Under the pieces are notes generated by a model. The model saw nothing but the letters and a program-made list of their open reading frames with translations. It had not been told where the DNA came from and made no database searches. From NCBI GenBank assembly GCA_000830255.1, contig JQIT01000003.1:243661-307660 (forward strand): a stretch of 64,000 bases of DNA. The letters are read 5' to 3'. The position numbers and the translations under genes were made by a program. This DNA comes from Sulfuricurvum sp. PC08-66 (lineage in GTDB: Bacteria > Campylobacterota > Campylobacteria > Campylobacterales > Sulfurimonadaceae). Position 1 is the stretch's first letter; each line of letters begins with the position of its first letter. This document shows, one piece after another, positions 1 through 9,151 of the stretch.

Positions 1-1862
1 GAGGGTTTGAGTTTGGCGATGAGTGGCTCGAGGTCGTCGGTAAATTTCTGCCCTTTTGCGTTGGCGGATTCACCGTAGCCCAGTGCTTGGACTTGGTAGC
101 GGTCGACGAGGTTGGGGTTTTGGAGGGTAAGTTTGGCTTGAGATTTACTGTCAAATGCTATTTTTTTGTCTTCGATAGCGACTTTGACCGTTTCGGGGCG
201 AAAGTCAGTATCGGTGAGAGTGGCGATTGTTTCATTGATTTTTATCGATTTGAGGACAAAGTTATTATCCACAAGCTCAAACTCTGCAATAGCATCTGCA
301 GTTGCAAGATTCTCTTTGAGTGATTTTGCGACAGCTTTATCGCTGATAGGCAATGCTACTTTTTTGCTCCAGTTGGCATTTGTGGCGGATATATCTACGT
401 ACATCACCTTTGTCTCGGCATCGTAGTTTGCTTTTTTGAGGGTAAGTGCGCCCATGACATTTTGCAATGCAATAGCACTAAATTCTCTAAGCTTTTCGGG
501 GATGGCTTGCTTTTTGGCTTCTTGCTCTTTGGCGATTTTGGTTAAGTCTTCCGCATAGAGTTTTTTGAGTCGCTCTACCTCTTGGTTTCTTGCCTCTACA
601 TCGTGACGATAGTGTGACTGGAGTGTTTCGATACTTTTGGCTCGCTCTGCCATGACACGCTCAACACGAGATGCAAACTCCGCCTTGGATTCAAACTCGT
701 CCTTGACGAGAGTTGCAACAGGTGGAAGGGCAGGTTTGGCTATTTCTGGAGGGATGATGAGAGTCATGGGTGAGCGCGGGGTGAGATAGGCGTCGATTTG
801 AGATTGGATACTTTTCGCGATTGTAGTAAAAGGTTTTTGGGAGTATTCATGGTTAAAAACTTTTTTGTTATTCTTGATTGCTTTACTTTTTAATGCTAAG
901 CCATCCAGTTCGCTTGCACTTATGGGATTGGTCTCCCAAAGCATTACGATATTCAAATCTCTTTTTGTTATATAAAGTTTGTTTTTTGACAGAGCAACAG
1001 AGGTGATATCGCCGCTAGTACCTGATACAAAGGTTTTGAGTTCTATGCCACTCTCTCTATTCCAAAGTTTTACGGTGTCATCATTGCTTCCCGTTAAGAT
1101 AAATCGATTGTCATTAGAAAAAGCAATAGAACTAACATAACCACTATGTCCATTAAAGACTTTTAGCACTTTGCCACTTTTACTATCCCAAAGCCTAGCA
1201 GTCTTATCGTCGCTTCCTGTTAAGACGAAGCGATTGTCATTGGAGAGAGCAACAGATTTAACAATACTACTATGCCCTGTAAAAGTCATAATCACTTTGC
1301 TATTCTCTGCATCCCAAAGTTTTGCGGTTTTATCGCTACTTCCCGTGACGATGTAGCGATTATCGCTTGAAATGGTAACGCAGGTGACAGAATTACTGTG
1401 CCCTTTAAAAGTTTGTAGCGCTTTACCGCTTTTTATATCCCAAAGTTTTGCAGTGTTATCAGTGCTTCCTGTCACGACATAGCTGTTGTCGCTTGAGAGC
1501 GTGACGGAAATAACATAGTGACTATGCCCTGCAAGGGTTTTTAGCTCTTCACCACTCTCTCTATCCCAAAGTTTGGCAGTATTATCGCTACTTCCTGTTA
1601 CGATATAGCGATTGTCTTTTGAAATGGCAATGGAGTTGATTACCTTATTATGTTTTGTAAATAACCCACCGAATGTCTTTAGCTCCGCGCCACTTTCTCT
1701 ATCCAAAAGTTTTGCAGTGTTATCCGATTTTCCTGTAACTATGTAGCGATTGTCGCTTGAGAGGGCAATGGAGGTACTATGCTTAAATGTTTTTAGCGTT
1801 CGTTCCGCATAGACTGTAGTTATCACTAGAAATATCATTAGGGCTTTTTTGATTTTGTCCAT
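1..1862 (-). CDS. secreted seven-bladed WD40 propeller protein, C-terminus outside the window
   Basis: The reverse-strand frame is open from an ATG at 1862 to the window edge, so about 620 residues are visible and the end is missing. The start follows an AAGGAG ribosome site. A signal peptide (MDKIKKALMIFLVITTVYA) precedes seven WD40 repeats at about residues 25-320; most have the form TGSsDnTAKLWDxesG, enough for one closed propeller. A charged coiled-coil follows at about residues 380-440, then a region of unknown fold. Several WD40 units are nearly identical, also at DNA level, which suggests recent amplification or homogenisation. It is probably a periplasmic or surface scaffold for protein-protein contacts. 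In related bacteria, similar WD40 proteins can carry a caspase-like domain further on; that part cannot be seen here, so this is only a possibility. Confidence 0.85.
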   Translation of the reverse strand, partial: MDKIKKALMIFLVITTVYAERTLKTFKHSTSIALSSDNRYIVTGKSDNTAKLLDRESGAELKTFGGLFTKHNKVINSIAISKDNRYIVTGSSDNTAKLWDRESGEELKTLAGHSHYVISVTLSSDNSYVVTGSTDNTAKLWDIKSGKALQTFKGHSNSVTCVTISSDNRYIVTGSSDKTAKLWDAENSKVIMTFTGHSSIVKSVALSNDNRFVLTGSDDKTARLWDSKSGKVLKVFNGHSGYVSSIAFSNDNRFILTGSNDDTVKLWNRESGIELKTFVSGTSGDITSVALSKNKLYITKRDLNIVMLWETNPISASELDGLALKSKAIKNNKKVFNHEYSQKPFTTIAKSIQSQIDAYLTPRSPMTLIIPPEIAKPALPPVATLVKDEFESKAEFASRVERVMAERAKSIETLQSHYRHDVEARNQEVERLKKLYAEDLTKIAKEQEAKKQAIPEKLREFSAIALQNVMGALTLKKANYDAETKVMYVDISATNANWSKKVALPISDKAVAKSLKENLATADAIAEFELVDNNFVLKSIKINETIATLTDTDFRPETVKVAIEDKKIAFDSKSQAKLTLQNPNLVDRYQVQALGYGESANAKGQKFTDDLEPLIAKLKP

Positions 1863-1887
1863 GCGTTTCTCCTTGTGTTCTTTCGGT

Positions 1888-1893
1888 ATTGTA
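1888..1893 (-). promoter_or_regulatory. putative -10 box of the WD40 gene
   Basis: The reverse strand reads TACAAT about 26 nt upstream of the ATG at 1862, with the AAGGAG ribosome site between. No convincing -35 box is visible. The 152-nt gap between this gene and gspF holds nothing else recognisable. Confidence 0.4.
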
Positions 1894-2014
1894 ATCGGGT
1901 GATGCTTATTTTTGAATGGAGTGATTTTATGTTCGCTGGATGTTCACACGATTACATTTTACAGCTTTAGTGGTATTGCCTAGTCATTCCCAAATTTTTA
2001 GCTCCTTGAGCGCC

Positions 2015-3232
2015 TTAACTCGCCCCCACATTGAGTGAGAAGATAGGCAACAACATCGCCGCGACAATGACACCCATGATGATACCTACGACGACGATGA
2101 GCATCGGTTCGAGTAGTCCCAAAAAGGTGTCGGTTTTGTCTTTGTTCTCTTCATTGTAGAGTTGGGCGAGGTTTTCGAGCATTTGGGGCAGTTGTGAGGT
2201 CTCTTCGCCTAGCGCGATGGCTTGGACGAAGCTACGGTCGAAGTCAAACCCCGCCTTGTGCAAGCTCTGGCTAAATTTCTTGCCCTCGACGACATAGATG
2301 GCGGCTTGGGAGATTTTGGCTTTGATAGGGGCGCTATCGATGATATTGGCAGAGAGTTTTGCCGTGTGCACGAAGGGCACGCCAGAGCGTAGCAACATCG
2401 AGGAGATGAAGCTAAAGCGTGCCAATTCACTGGTCTTGATGAGGCGACCAATGAGCGGCATACGCAACATAAAGGCATCGACACGGTACCCAAAAGGGGC
2501 GAAGGTGCGCTTGGCATAGGAGAAGCTCGATATGGCGATAATCAAAAGGATAAGCACCCACAGCCAATTGCCGCCCAAGAAATCGCCTGCATCGATGACG
2601 AATTGGGTCAGCGGCGGCAGAGCTTTGTCCATTTGGGTGAAAATCTCGGTGATTTTGGGGACGATGACGGTGAGCATGACACCCACCATGAGCGAGGCGA
2701 GGATGATGATGAAGAGCGGATAGGTCATTGCCTTGGAGATTTGCTTGGCGATGCGCTCTTGTTGTTTGAGAAAATCGGCTAGCTCCAAGAGGACTAGCTC
2801 TAGTAGACCGTTCTCCTCGGCGACCTTGACGCTTTGCTTGAAGAAGCTAGGTAGCACGATCACCTTTTGGGATTCGAGCGACGTATAGAAGCTCTGACCT
2901 TCGGCTATCATCGTCTCGACAGCGATGAGAAAATCACGCAGACGTGCATGGTCGGTGTCGTTTTTGAGGAGTCTGACCGCTTGGATGATAGGGATGCCTG
3001 CTTTGAGGTAGATAGAGAGATTGCGTGAAAAATTAGAGAGGATTTTGGTAGGCAGTTGCGGTGTGCGCAGTCGCTCGATACGCGCCAAAATCGACTCGGA
3101 AGAGGCGTAGACCTTCTCGTAATAGATGCCGCGTGATTGTAATCGACGCTTGGCATCTTCCAGAGAGGGGGCTTCGATACGGTCGGAAACCTTTTTGCCT
3201 TCTCGTGTGATTCCTTTGTAGGCAAAAACCAT
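2015..3232 (-). CDS. gspF: type II secretion inner-membrane platform protein GspF
   Basis: GspF is the polytopic inner-membrane protein that couples the GspE ATPase to pseudopilus assembly. The 405 residues match the family length. A GspF N-terminal segment (MVFAYKGITREGKKVS) is followed by two T2SSF domains, about residues 65-190 and 270-395. Transmembrane segments lie near residues 165-190, 215-235 and 375-395, the last being LLEPMLIVVVGIIMGVIVAA. It starts 1 nt after gspE and is the last gene of the leftward gspKLMNCDEF arm. A type IV pilus PilC homologue would look similar, but the GspC, GspD and GspK-N neighbours make the T2SS assignment firm. Confidence 0.93.
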   Translation of the reverse strand: MVFAYKGITREGKKVSDRIEAPSLEDAKRRLQSRGIYYEKVYASSESILARIERLRTPQLPTKILSNFSRNLSIYLKAGIPIIQAVRLLKNDTDHARLRDFLIAVETMIAEGQSFYTSLESQKVIVLPSFFKQSVKVAEENGLLELVLLELADFLKQQERIAKQISKAMTYPLFIIILASLMVGVMLTVIVPKITEIFTQMDKALPPLTQFVIDAGDFLGGNWLWVLILLIIAISSFSYAKRTFAPFGYRVDAFMLRMPLIGRLIKTSELARFSFISSMLLRSGVPFVHTAKLSANIIDSAPIKAKISQAAIYVVEGKKFSQSLHKAGFDFDRSFVQAIALGEETSQLPQMLENLAQLYNEENKDKTDTFLGLLEPMLIVVVGIIMGVIVAAMLLPIFSLNVGAS

Positions 3233-3233
3233 A

Positions 3234-4748
3234 TCAGTGCTCTTTTATGCCCACACGAATAGCCTCTTCGAGACTGGTGCGGTGCTCTAGCAAGAGGCGT
3301 TTGATAGACTCCTCGAGGGTGACCATGCCCATTTCGCGCATGGCGGCGCGGATTTCGACATCGCTGGCTTCATCTTTTATGAGCAGTTTGATACGGTCAT
3401 TCATGATGAAGAGCTCACCTACGGCAATACGCCCTGCGTAGCCTGTGTAGTTGCATTTGGCGCACCCTTTGGGCTTGTAGATTTGCGCACCTTGGGGGAG
3501 ATGGTACGCCGTGGCGTACTCTTCGCTGATGGCATCCTCGACCTTGCAGTGTTCGCACAGGCGGCGTACCAATCGTTGTGCCAATACACCGCGAAGCGTC
3601 GTGGAGATGAGGAATTTATCGACACCGATATCCAGAAGTCGCGTAATCGCCGCGGTAGCGGTGTTGGTGTGTAGGGTCGAGATGAGGAGGTGTCCCGTAA
3701 GGGCGGCTTGGATAGCGATTTGCGCGGTTTCAGCGTCGCGAATCTCACCCACCATGATGACATCGGGGTCTTGGCGTAGCATGGAGCGTAGCGCACTAGC
3801 GAAGGTCAGACCCACTTTGGTGTTGACCTGTACTTGGGTGATATTCTCGGCGTTGTACTCTACAGGGTCTTCGGCGGTCATGATGTTTTTGTCGGGGCTG
3901 GCAATGGTCTGCAAAAAGGAGTGCATCGTGGTCGATTTCCCGCTCCCTGTGGGTCCTGTGACCAAAATCATGCCGTGTGAAAAGCGCAAAAGCTCTCGAA
4001 ATTTCGCCGTCATCGTACTCTCAAAGCCCAATCCCTCGAGGGTCGGGATAGAGTTGCTTTGCATCAAAATCCGCATAACGACGCGCTCGCCATAATAGCT
4101 AGGCAGTATCGAGACGCGAATATCCAGACTCTTGCCTGCGATGGTGATTTGGGTGCGACCATCTTGGGGGATGCGCTTTTCGGAGATGTCGAGGTTGGAG
4201 ATGATTTTGATACGAGAGATGATGAGGGGAGCGATGTTTTTGTCGATGAGAGCGTGTCGCGCCATGACGCCATCGACACGGAAACGCACCTCGCCGTTGA
4301 ACTCTAAGGACTCGATGTGAATATCGCTGGCGCCCTTTTTGACCGCTTGGTAGAAGAGCGCATTGACGAATTTGATAATAGGTGCAGACTCTTCACTGGT
4401 CAAAATATCGCTGGAGTTTTTCAAGAAACTCGTAAGGTCTATCTCTTCGTCGCTCTCTGACTCTTGGTTGGTGGGGACGTTTTCAAGTTCGCTCTCGGTT
4501 TTTATCTCTAGGGCGCGGTGGTAGAGTCGCTCATAGGAGTGGTCGTCCAGATACGCCAGAGAGAGGGGCGTGTCGATTTTGGCCAAAAACCCTAGCGCTT
4601 GTGCTGTATGCTCAGGGCGGAAAATAGCGTAGGGGGTCTCATCGATAGTGGTGAAAATACATAGATGCTTCATCGCTTGCGTGGCATCGATACCCTCGAT
4701 AGAGAGCGGTGTCAAATCGAGATGTTCGAGCGTGGGGATAGCTATCAT
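3234..4748 (-). CDS. gspE: type II secretion assembly ATPase GspE
   Basis: GspE is the cytoplasmic hexameric ATPase that powers pseudopilus extension. The 504-residue protein has an N-terminal GspL-interacting region, a linker, and a RecA-like core with Walker A (GPTGSGKST), an Asp box/Walker B region (LRQDPDVIMVGEIRDAETA) and a His box (LLISTLHTN). A zinc-finger insertion with two CxxC pairs (CEHC and CAKC) is typical of GspE/PilB. The start overlaps the gspD stop by 4 nt, indicating translational coupling, and gspF follows after 1 nt. Confidence 0.95.
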   Translation of the reverse strand: MIAIPTLEHLDLTPLSIEGIDATQAMKHLCIFTTIDETPYAIFRPEHTAQALGFLAKIDTPLSLAYLDDHSYERLYHRALEIKTESELENVPTNQESESDEEIDLTSFLKNSSDILTSEESAPIIKFVNALFYQAVKKGASDIHIESLEFNGEVRFRVDGVMARHALIDKNIAPLIISRIKIISNLDISEKRIPQDGRTQITIAGKSLDIRVSILPSYYGERVVMRILMQSNSIPTLEGLGFESTMTAKFRELLRFSHGMILVTGPTGSGKSTTMHSFLQTIASPDKNIMTAEDPVEYNAENITQVQVNTKVGLTFASALRSMLRQDPDVIMVGEIRDAETAQIAIQAALTGHLLISTLHTNTATAAITRLLDIGVDKFLISTTLRGVLAQRLVRRLCEHCKVEDAISEEYATAYHLPQGAQIYKPKGCAKCNYTGYAGRIAVGELFIMNDRIKLLIKDEASDVEIRAAMREMGMVTLEESIKRLLLEHRTSLEEAIRVGIKEH

Positions 4749-6538
4749 TTTTGCTTTTCTTTGGCTTGGGCTTCGAGTTTTGCCATTGTCTCTTTTGCAA
4801 AAGTAGCTTCTATTTGTTCAAGCTGTGCCAATTTTTCGCGTAAAGCAGATAAATCAGAGCTTTTATTGACAATGTAAGGCGTTAAGATTACAACTAAATT
4901 TATTTGGTCTTCAATTACTTTGTCATTTCTAAAAAACCACCCAATAAGTGGAATATCGCCTAATAAAGGCACTTTATCGACAGATTTGGATGAGTATTCA
5001 CGAATGAGTCCACCGATTATTATTTTTTCTCCATCTCTTACTATTGCTGTAGTTTTGACTTCTCGTTTTGTTGTTGTTGGTAATTGAGCACTAGCACTCG
5101 ATTGATCGACGTCTTCCATCTTGGTTTCAATTTCTAGGGTTACTTTATTGTCGTTGGCGATGCGAGGCTTAATTTTGAGCGTGAGACCAATATCTTCACG
5201 TGTGAAGCTCGATACAGTGCCACCAGTGGTAGTCGTGATGGTGGTGCCTGTCTGAATCGATTGGGTTTTACCCACGTAGATAGAGGACTCTTTGTTGTCG
5301 ATACACAACACCGATGGTTCAGAAAGAGTTTTTCCAGCACCGTTGTTCAATAGTAAATTTACACCAACACTTAAATATTTATTTGCACCGCCAGTTACTG
5401 CTTCTTTTGTGTAATCTGCTCCACCCAAACTGGTAGTGAGTGCATATAATGTGTTAGTAAGTATCCCATACCCACCAAACCCATATTTGACACCCAGTTC
5501 ATCCGATTTATTTTTTGAAATTTCAAGCACCTGCGCTTTGACGTAGACCTGTTGGCGTTCGCGGTCTAGCTCATCGATAAGCGCTCCAAACTCCTTGACC
5601 TCTTCGGCTGAAGCGATAAAAAGGAGCGCATTGAGCTGTTTGTCTGCCGAAATAGAGGGTTTGACAGCCTTTTCGGGGTAGGTTTTTTTGGTGATGATGT
5701 CGTTCAAAATAGCCACCGTTTCGGTCGCATCGGCGTTTTTGAGCGGGATGAGTTTGAGCATTTGGCGCGTAATCTCATCGGGTTGGTCGAGCTTCATGAT
5801 GAAGGGTTTGAGTCGCTCGATTTGGCTCTTTTTGGCGATGATGATGAGGGTGTTGGTGGCGTCGTTTTTGAAGAGGTCGACTTTTTGTTGGATGATTTTT
5901 TGGTCATAGATGGCGTTGACGATGTTGCTAAACTCTGTGAAAATGGTGCTCACTTTGACGTGTTTGAGCGGCATGAAGAGGATATCTTGCTCTTTTTTCT
6001 GGTCGAGTTGCAAAATCAGCTCTTTGATCAGGGCGGTGTTGCGCGGGTAGTCGGTGATGATGAAGGCGTTGTTGTCATTGGAGACGACCAATTTACCCAG
6101 ATTGGAGAGCAAGAAGCGCAGTTGTGCAGAGAGGTTGTTGGCGTTGGCGCTCTCGACTTGGATCACTTGGGTGTGGACTTGCCCTAGCTCATTGCCCTGC
6201 ATCCCTGGGGCTTCCTTGGAGGCGTCGCCTACGCGCACAGTGGTCAAAAAGCCGTTTTGCTCCACCAAGGTGAATCCTTTGGATGCCAATATCGATTGCA
6301 AAAGGGTGAAGAGCTGCTCTTTGTCGATGGGGTGATCTGAGATGAAATCGACCTTGCCGCTGATGGGTGTGGTGATGAGGATATTTTGTTTGGTGATTTT
6401 GGAGACCATGGTAATGAAGTCAGAGATATTGAGATTGGTGAAGTTGAGGTTGATGGTCTCTTTTTTGGGTGCGCCCCATGCGCCACTTGCCAAGACAAAA
6501 ACGAGCACTACTGCCCAAAAGCGACTATTTGATTTCAT
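4745..6538 (-). CDS. gspD: type II secretion outer-membrane secretin GspD
   Basis: GspD forms the multimeric outer-membrane channel of the T2SS. The 597-residue protein has a signal peptide (cleavage near ASGAWG-APKK), an N0 domain at about residues 28-100, N1-N3 modules at about 110-340 (for example VESANANNLSAQLRFLL), and a C-terminal secretin domain with SEPSVLCIDNKESSIYVG and VPLLGDIPLIGWFF. There is no lipobox, so it is not a lipidated secretin. The 3' end overlaps gspE by 4 nt and the 5' end overlaps gspC by 14 nt. No pilotin gene lies nearby. Confidence 0.95.
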   Translation of the reverse strand: MKSNSRFWAVVLVFVLASGAWGAPKKETINLNFTNLNISDFITMVSKITKQNILITTPISGKVDFISDHPIDKEQLFTLLQSILASKGFTLVEQNGFLTTVRVGDASKEAPGMQGNELGQVHTQVIQVESANANNLSAQLRFLLSNLGKLVVSNDNNAFIITDYPRNTALIKELILQLDQKKEQDILFMPLKHVKVSTIFTEFSNIVNAIYDQKIIQQKVDLFKNDATNTLIIIAKKSQIERLKPFIMKLDQPDEITRQMLKLIPLKNADATETVAILNDIITKKTYPEKAVKPSISADKQLNALLFIASAEEVKEFGALIDELDRERQQVYVKAQVLEISKNKSDELGVKYGFGGYGILTNTLYALTTSLGGADYTKEAVTGGANKYLSVGVNLLLNNGAGKTLSEPSVLCIDNKESSIYVGKTQSIQTGTTITTTTGGTVSSFTREDIGLTLKIKPRIANDNKVTLEIETKMEDVDQSSASAQLPTTTKREVKTTAIVRDGEKIIIGGLIREYSSKSVDKVPLLGDIPLIGWFFRNDKVIEDQINLVVILTPYIVNKSSDLSALREKLAQLEQIEATFAKETMAKLEAQAKEKQK

Positions 6539-7352
6539 AAATTAACTCCTGCAAAGATTGGTTTCGCTGTACGGTGATGGCGACATGTTCGATTTCATTG
6601 ATGTGTTTGTAGAGCGTCTGTGCCGCTTCGATAGAGTCGAGTTTGATTCCGTTGGCGGAGACGATGACATCGTTGGCCTTGAGTCCTAGGACGTCAAAAA
6701 CAGAGTTGGGCTGGACAAAGCGCACCAAAAAGCCCTCGATTTGTTCACCGTTTTTCTTGGGGATGATTTTGATGTTTTGCCAAATTTTTTGATTGTCCGC
6801 CATGTACTCGTTGATGGCACCACGTCGTACGATTCCCTTTTGTAGCTCTGCCATATCGACAGTACTAGGGGCACTTGGAGTGGGGGCAGCGGCAGGGGCT
6901 TGCATCGCGTCGTTGGCGGCACTGTCCTCTTCGATAGCCAATACATACTCTACGTCTTCTCTCGTCAAAAGTGCTTGACGCTCTTGGATGCGAACCAGCG
7001 TGTATCCCTCGTGCGTTTGTCCTAGATCAATATAGAAGGTCTCACCCTGAATAACCACGACAATGAAACCGCTTTTGCCTTCGCTGTAGAGGGCTTGGAG
7101 GTGCCATGTATCGAGCGTGGAGTAGTTCATGAGCTTTTGGGTCTCTTCGGAGAGGACAGGTGCTGTTTGGGTGAAAAAGGCGTCGTCGAATTTGAAAAAG
7201 TGGCGTGCGATACTGTTTTGGTTAGGCAAATAGTGCGTATCTTGGAAGACCAGAAATAGCCCCACGCCCAAGGAAATCACCTTTGCCAAGAGCAGTACGC
7301 TTGCCAAGCGCAATGCAAAAGCGAGCACACGATGCTTAGAAACGCCCGTCAT
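6525..7352 (-). CDS. gspC: type II secretion protein GspC with PDZ domain
   Basis: GspC is a bitopic inner-membrane protein linking the GspL/M platform to the secretin. The 275 residues hold one transmembrane segment (about 10-35), a periplasmic homology region (about 60-140), an Ala/Pro/Ser-rich linker (AAAPTPSAPSTVD) and a C-terminal PDZ-like domain (about 185-270; GFLVRFVQPNSVFDVLGLKA then NDVIVSANGIKLDSIEAAQT). The start overlaps the end of the gspN-like gene by 17 nt. The gene order N-C-D-E-F supports the call. Confidence 0.85.
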   Translation of the reverse strand: MTGVSKHRVLAFALRLASVLLLAKVISLGVGLFLVFQDTHYLPNQNSIARHFFKFDDAFFTQTAPVLSEETQKLMNYSTLDTWHLQALYSEGKSGFIVVVIQGETFYIDLGQTHEGYTLVRIQERQALLTREDVEYVLAIEEDSAANDAMQAPAAAPTPSAPSTVDMAELQKGIVRRGAINEYMADNQKIWQNIKIIPKKNGEQIEGFLVRFVQPNSVFDVLGLKANDVIVSANGIKLDSIEAAQTLYKHINEIEHVAITVQRNQSLQELIYEIK

Positions 7353-7863
7353 AGCTGTAGCCCTCCTTGGTGCGTTTGATGAAGGGCATTATCGTGCGAT
7401 TTTGGAGCATCAGCTTCGAGGGGTCTATCGAGAGATTCACCGTGCGCTCTTTGAGGTCGATGACCCCTTGGAGGCTCCCAAAACTCCCCACCGCATCGAT
7501 ATGTGCTACGGTAGGATTCCACACGATATGGGTGATGTGTGCCTCATCGATACCTAGACCCTCGACCATTTTGAGATCCTCAGGGATGGTCAAATGCGAA
7601 AGCGTGACGCTGTTGTGAAGTATCCAAGGGCGTATCGAGAGCGATTCGATGGTGGAGGTGTGCATGCCGTAGAGATAGAGTTGAGCGTTTTCGACGTGCA
7701 TGCCCCAACCCAATCCCGATACCTCTTGACCCTCGATGACTACCTCATAGGGCGCTAGTGCCGCTTCGATGGTGTACCACACACGCTCTTTGTCGATAAA
7801 GGCACCCACCAAAAAGAGTCCCAAAAGTGTCCACGCTACGATGCGAATGCTTTTTGGCATCAT
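7336..7863 (-). CDS. gspN: GspN-like type II secretion accessory protein
   Basis: This 175-residue protein has one N-terminal membrane anchor (IRIVAWTLLGLFLVGAFI) and a beta-rich, AsmA-like periplasmic part with alternating hydrophobic strands (VSGLGWGMHVENAQLYLYG). GspN is an accessory component found in some T2SS loci. The assignment rests on its place between the gspM-like and gspC genes and on the anchor-plus-beta-strand build; no diagnostic motif is visible. ATGA overlap with the upstream gene and 17-nt overlap with gspC show tight coupling. Confidence 0.6.
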   Translation of the reverse strand: MMPKSIRIVAWTLLGLFLVGAFIDKERVWYTIEAALAPYEVVIEGQEVSGLGWGMHVENAQLYLYGMHTSTIESLSIRPWILHNSVTLSHLTIPEDLKMVEGLGIDEAHITHIVWNPTVAHIDAVGSFGSLQGVIDLKERTVNLSIDPSKLMLQNRTIMPFIKRTKEGYSYDGRF

Positions 7864-8249
7864 TTTTCTATCTCCACGACCATCTCGATGGTGCCCTCGA
7901 TACGCTTCATGGCAAAATGTGCCAAGGTAGCATTTTCACTCAACACGGCGTGTGCCAATCGGTCTGCTGTACTCATGGGGAGATTTTTGAAAAGCAGGGT
8001 CGTTTTCTGGGCTTTGGTAGTAGAGGAGTGGGGTAGCTGTATGGAGGTGAGCTTGTCGATGAGCGCTTGCTTGTGCTTGGCATCACCCCATTGCAGTTGC
8101 AAGCGTTGGAACGTTTGCGCCTTTTGCAAGAGCTGGGGATACTCTTGGGCGAGGGTTTGTGCGGAGCTGTACATACCCCAGAAGGCGTTCACAAGCAGGG
8201 CAAAAAAGAGCACCGCAATAGCGATGCTGCCCATCATTATGCGGCTCAT
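7860..8249 (-). CDS. gspM: GspM-like type II secretion platform protein
   Basis: This 129-residue protein has a short cytoplasmic start, one transmembrane helix (about residues 7-27, MGSIAIAVLFFALLVNAFWG), a helical stretch, and a small periplasmic alpha/beta domain, the expected GspM plan. GspM stabilises GspL and helps organise the inner-membrane platform. Four-nucleotide overlaps link it to both neighbours. Primary sequence of GspM is poorly conserved, so the name depends largely on gene order. Confidence 0.65.
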   Translation of the reverse strand: MSRIMMGSIAIAVLFFALLVNAFWGMYSSAQTLAQEYPQLLQKAQTFQRLQLQWGDAKHKQALIDKLTSIQLPHSSTTKAQKTTLLFKNLPMSTADRLAHAVLSENATLAHFAMKRIEGTIEMVVEIEK

Positions 8250-9151
8250 GGGCGCACCTCGATGAGGGTGGTTTCACCCGCTGTTTGTATCGAGGCTTTG
8301 GCAAAGAGCCCTGCCACATCGGGCGCTGGGTTTTGGAGGGTGAGTGTGATGAGCGCAGGCGTGGCATCGATAGAGAGGAGTTTGCCCTCAAAACGGCTAC
8401 GCTCTTTGGTGATACGATTGAGCGTATCGCGCAGGAAGCTTTGCTCTTTTTGGATGCGCTCTAGGCGTGCTTGGATGCTTTGTTGTTGCAGTTGCGTAGC
8501 GGGTAGCGCGTAGGTGGTGCGCAGTGCGTTGATGCTCTCTTGGAGCGATGTATGTTGGTGCGAGAGGTCGATACCCAAGAGAACGAGTGCGGCACTTGAT
8601 AGCGCACCAAAGGTAATGAGAGGTCGACGCAACGCCACCATATCGATACCCCACATATGCCCTACGCTGATGGAGGGGAGTTTGTGGGGGACAGAGGCGA
8701 GGGCTTGCTCCATAGGCATAGCAGGGGCATCGACGTAGCGCGCATCGATGAGGGTGACCATACCGTCGATAGGCACCAGCAGATGTTTCTCATCGATAGT
8801 AATGGCGCTTTCGATATGGGCAAAAGCAAACTGCGCCAAAATAAGCGATTTGATTTTTTCTAGCTTCATCCCTAGTGCTAAGAGTTGCGCCAAAATCGCC
8901 TCTTTGTCATAGGCGATAAAGTGTACCGTGTCACCCTTTTTTTGTATCTCGTAGGTGTAATTGCCCTGTGGGAGTTTGTGCTCAAAAAGCGACGGCGCAA
9001 TTTTGCGTGCTTGTGCCATCGAGCGAAGCGCTATTTGTGAAGAGGCAGTCCAGTAGTAGCGTGGTGAGAGTACGATGTGCGCGGGTGCTTCCAAGTGCGG
9101 TGCGCTGTCGTGGACAAAATGGGTAATGTGATGCGAATTAGTCGATGACAA
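8246..9151 (-). CDS. gspL: GspL-like type II secretion platform protein
   Basis: The 301 residues include a cytoplasmic N-terminal region of about 170 residues, one transmembrane helix (LITFGALSSAALVLLGIDL, about 180-200), a coiled-coil (about 205-255) and a small periplasmic ferredoxin-like end. That layout fits GspL, which binds GspE inside and GspM outside, although the cytoplasmic part is shorter than in well-studied enterobacterial GspL. Translation appears to start at TTG (9151), overlapping gspK by 14 nt. Position between the K and M genes supports the call. Confidence 0.65.
   Translation of the reverse strand: MSSTNSHHITHFVHDSAPHLEAPAHIVLSPRYYWTASSQIALRSMAQARKIAPSLFEHKLPQGNYTYEIQKKGDTVHFIAYDKEAILAQLLALGMKLEKIKSLILAQFAFAHIESAITIDEKHLLVPIDGMVTLIDARYVDAPAMPMEQALASVPHKLPSISVGHMWGIDMVALRRPLITFGALSSAALVLLGIDLSHQHTSLQESINALRTTYALPATQLQQQSIQARLERIQKEQSFLRDTLNRITKERSRFEGKLLSIDATPALITLTLQNPAPDVAGLFAKASIQTAGETTLIEVRP

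Noticed and set aside
1040..1790. Regular ~125-bp DNA repeats that could suggest a repeat array or minisatellite
   Set aside because: They lie in one open frame and each unit encodes one WD40 blade.
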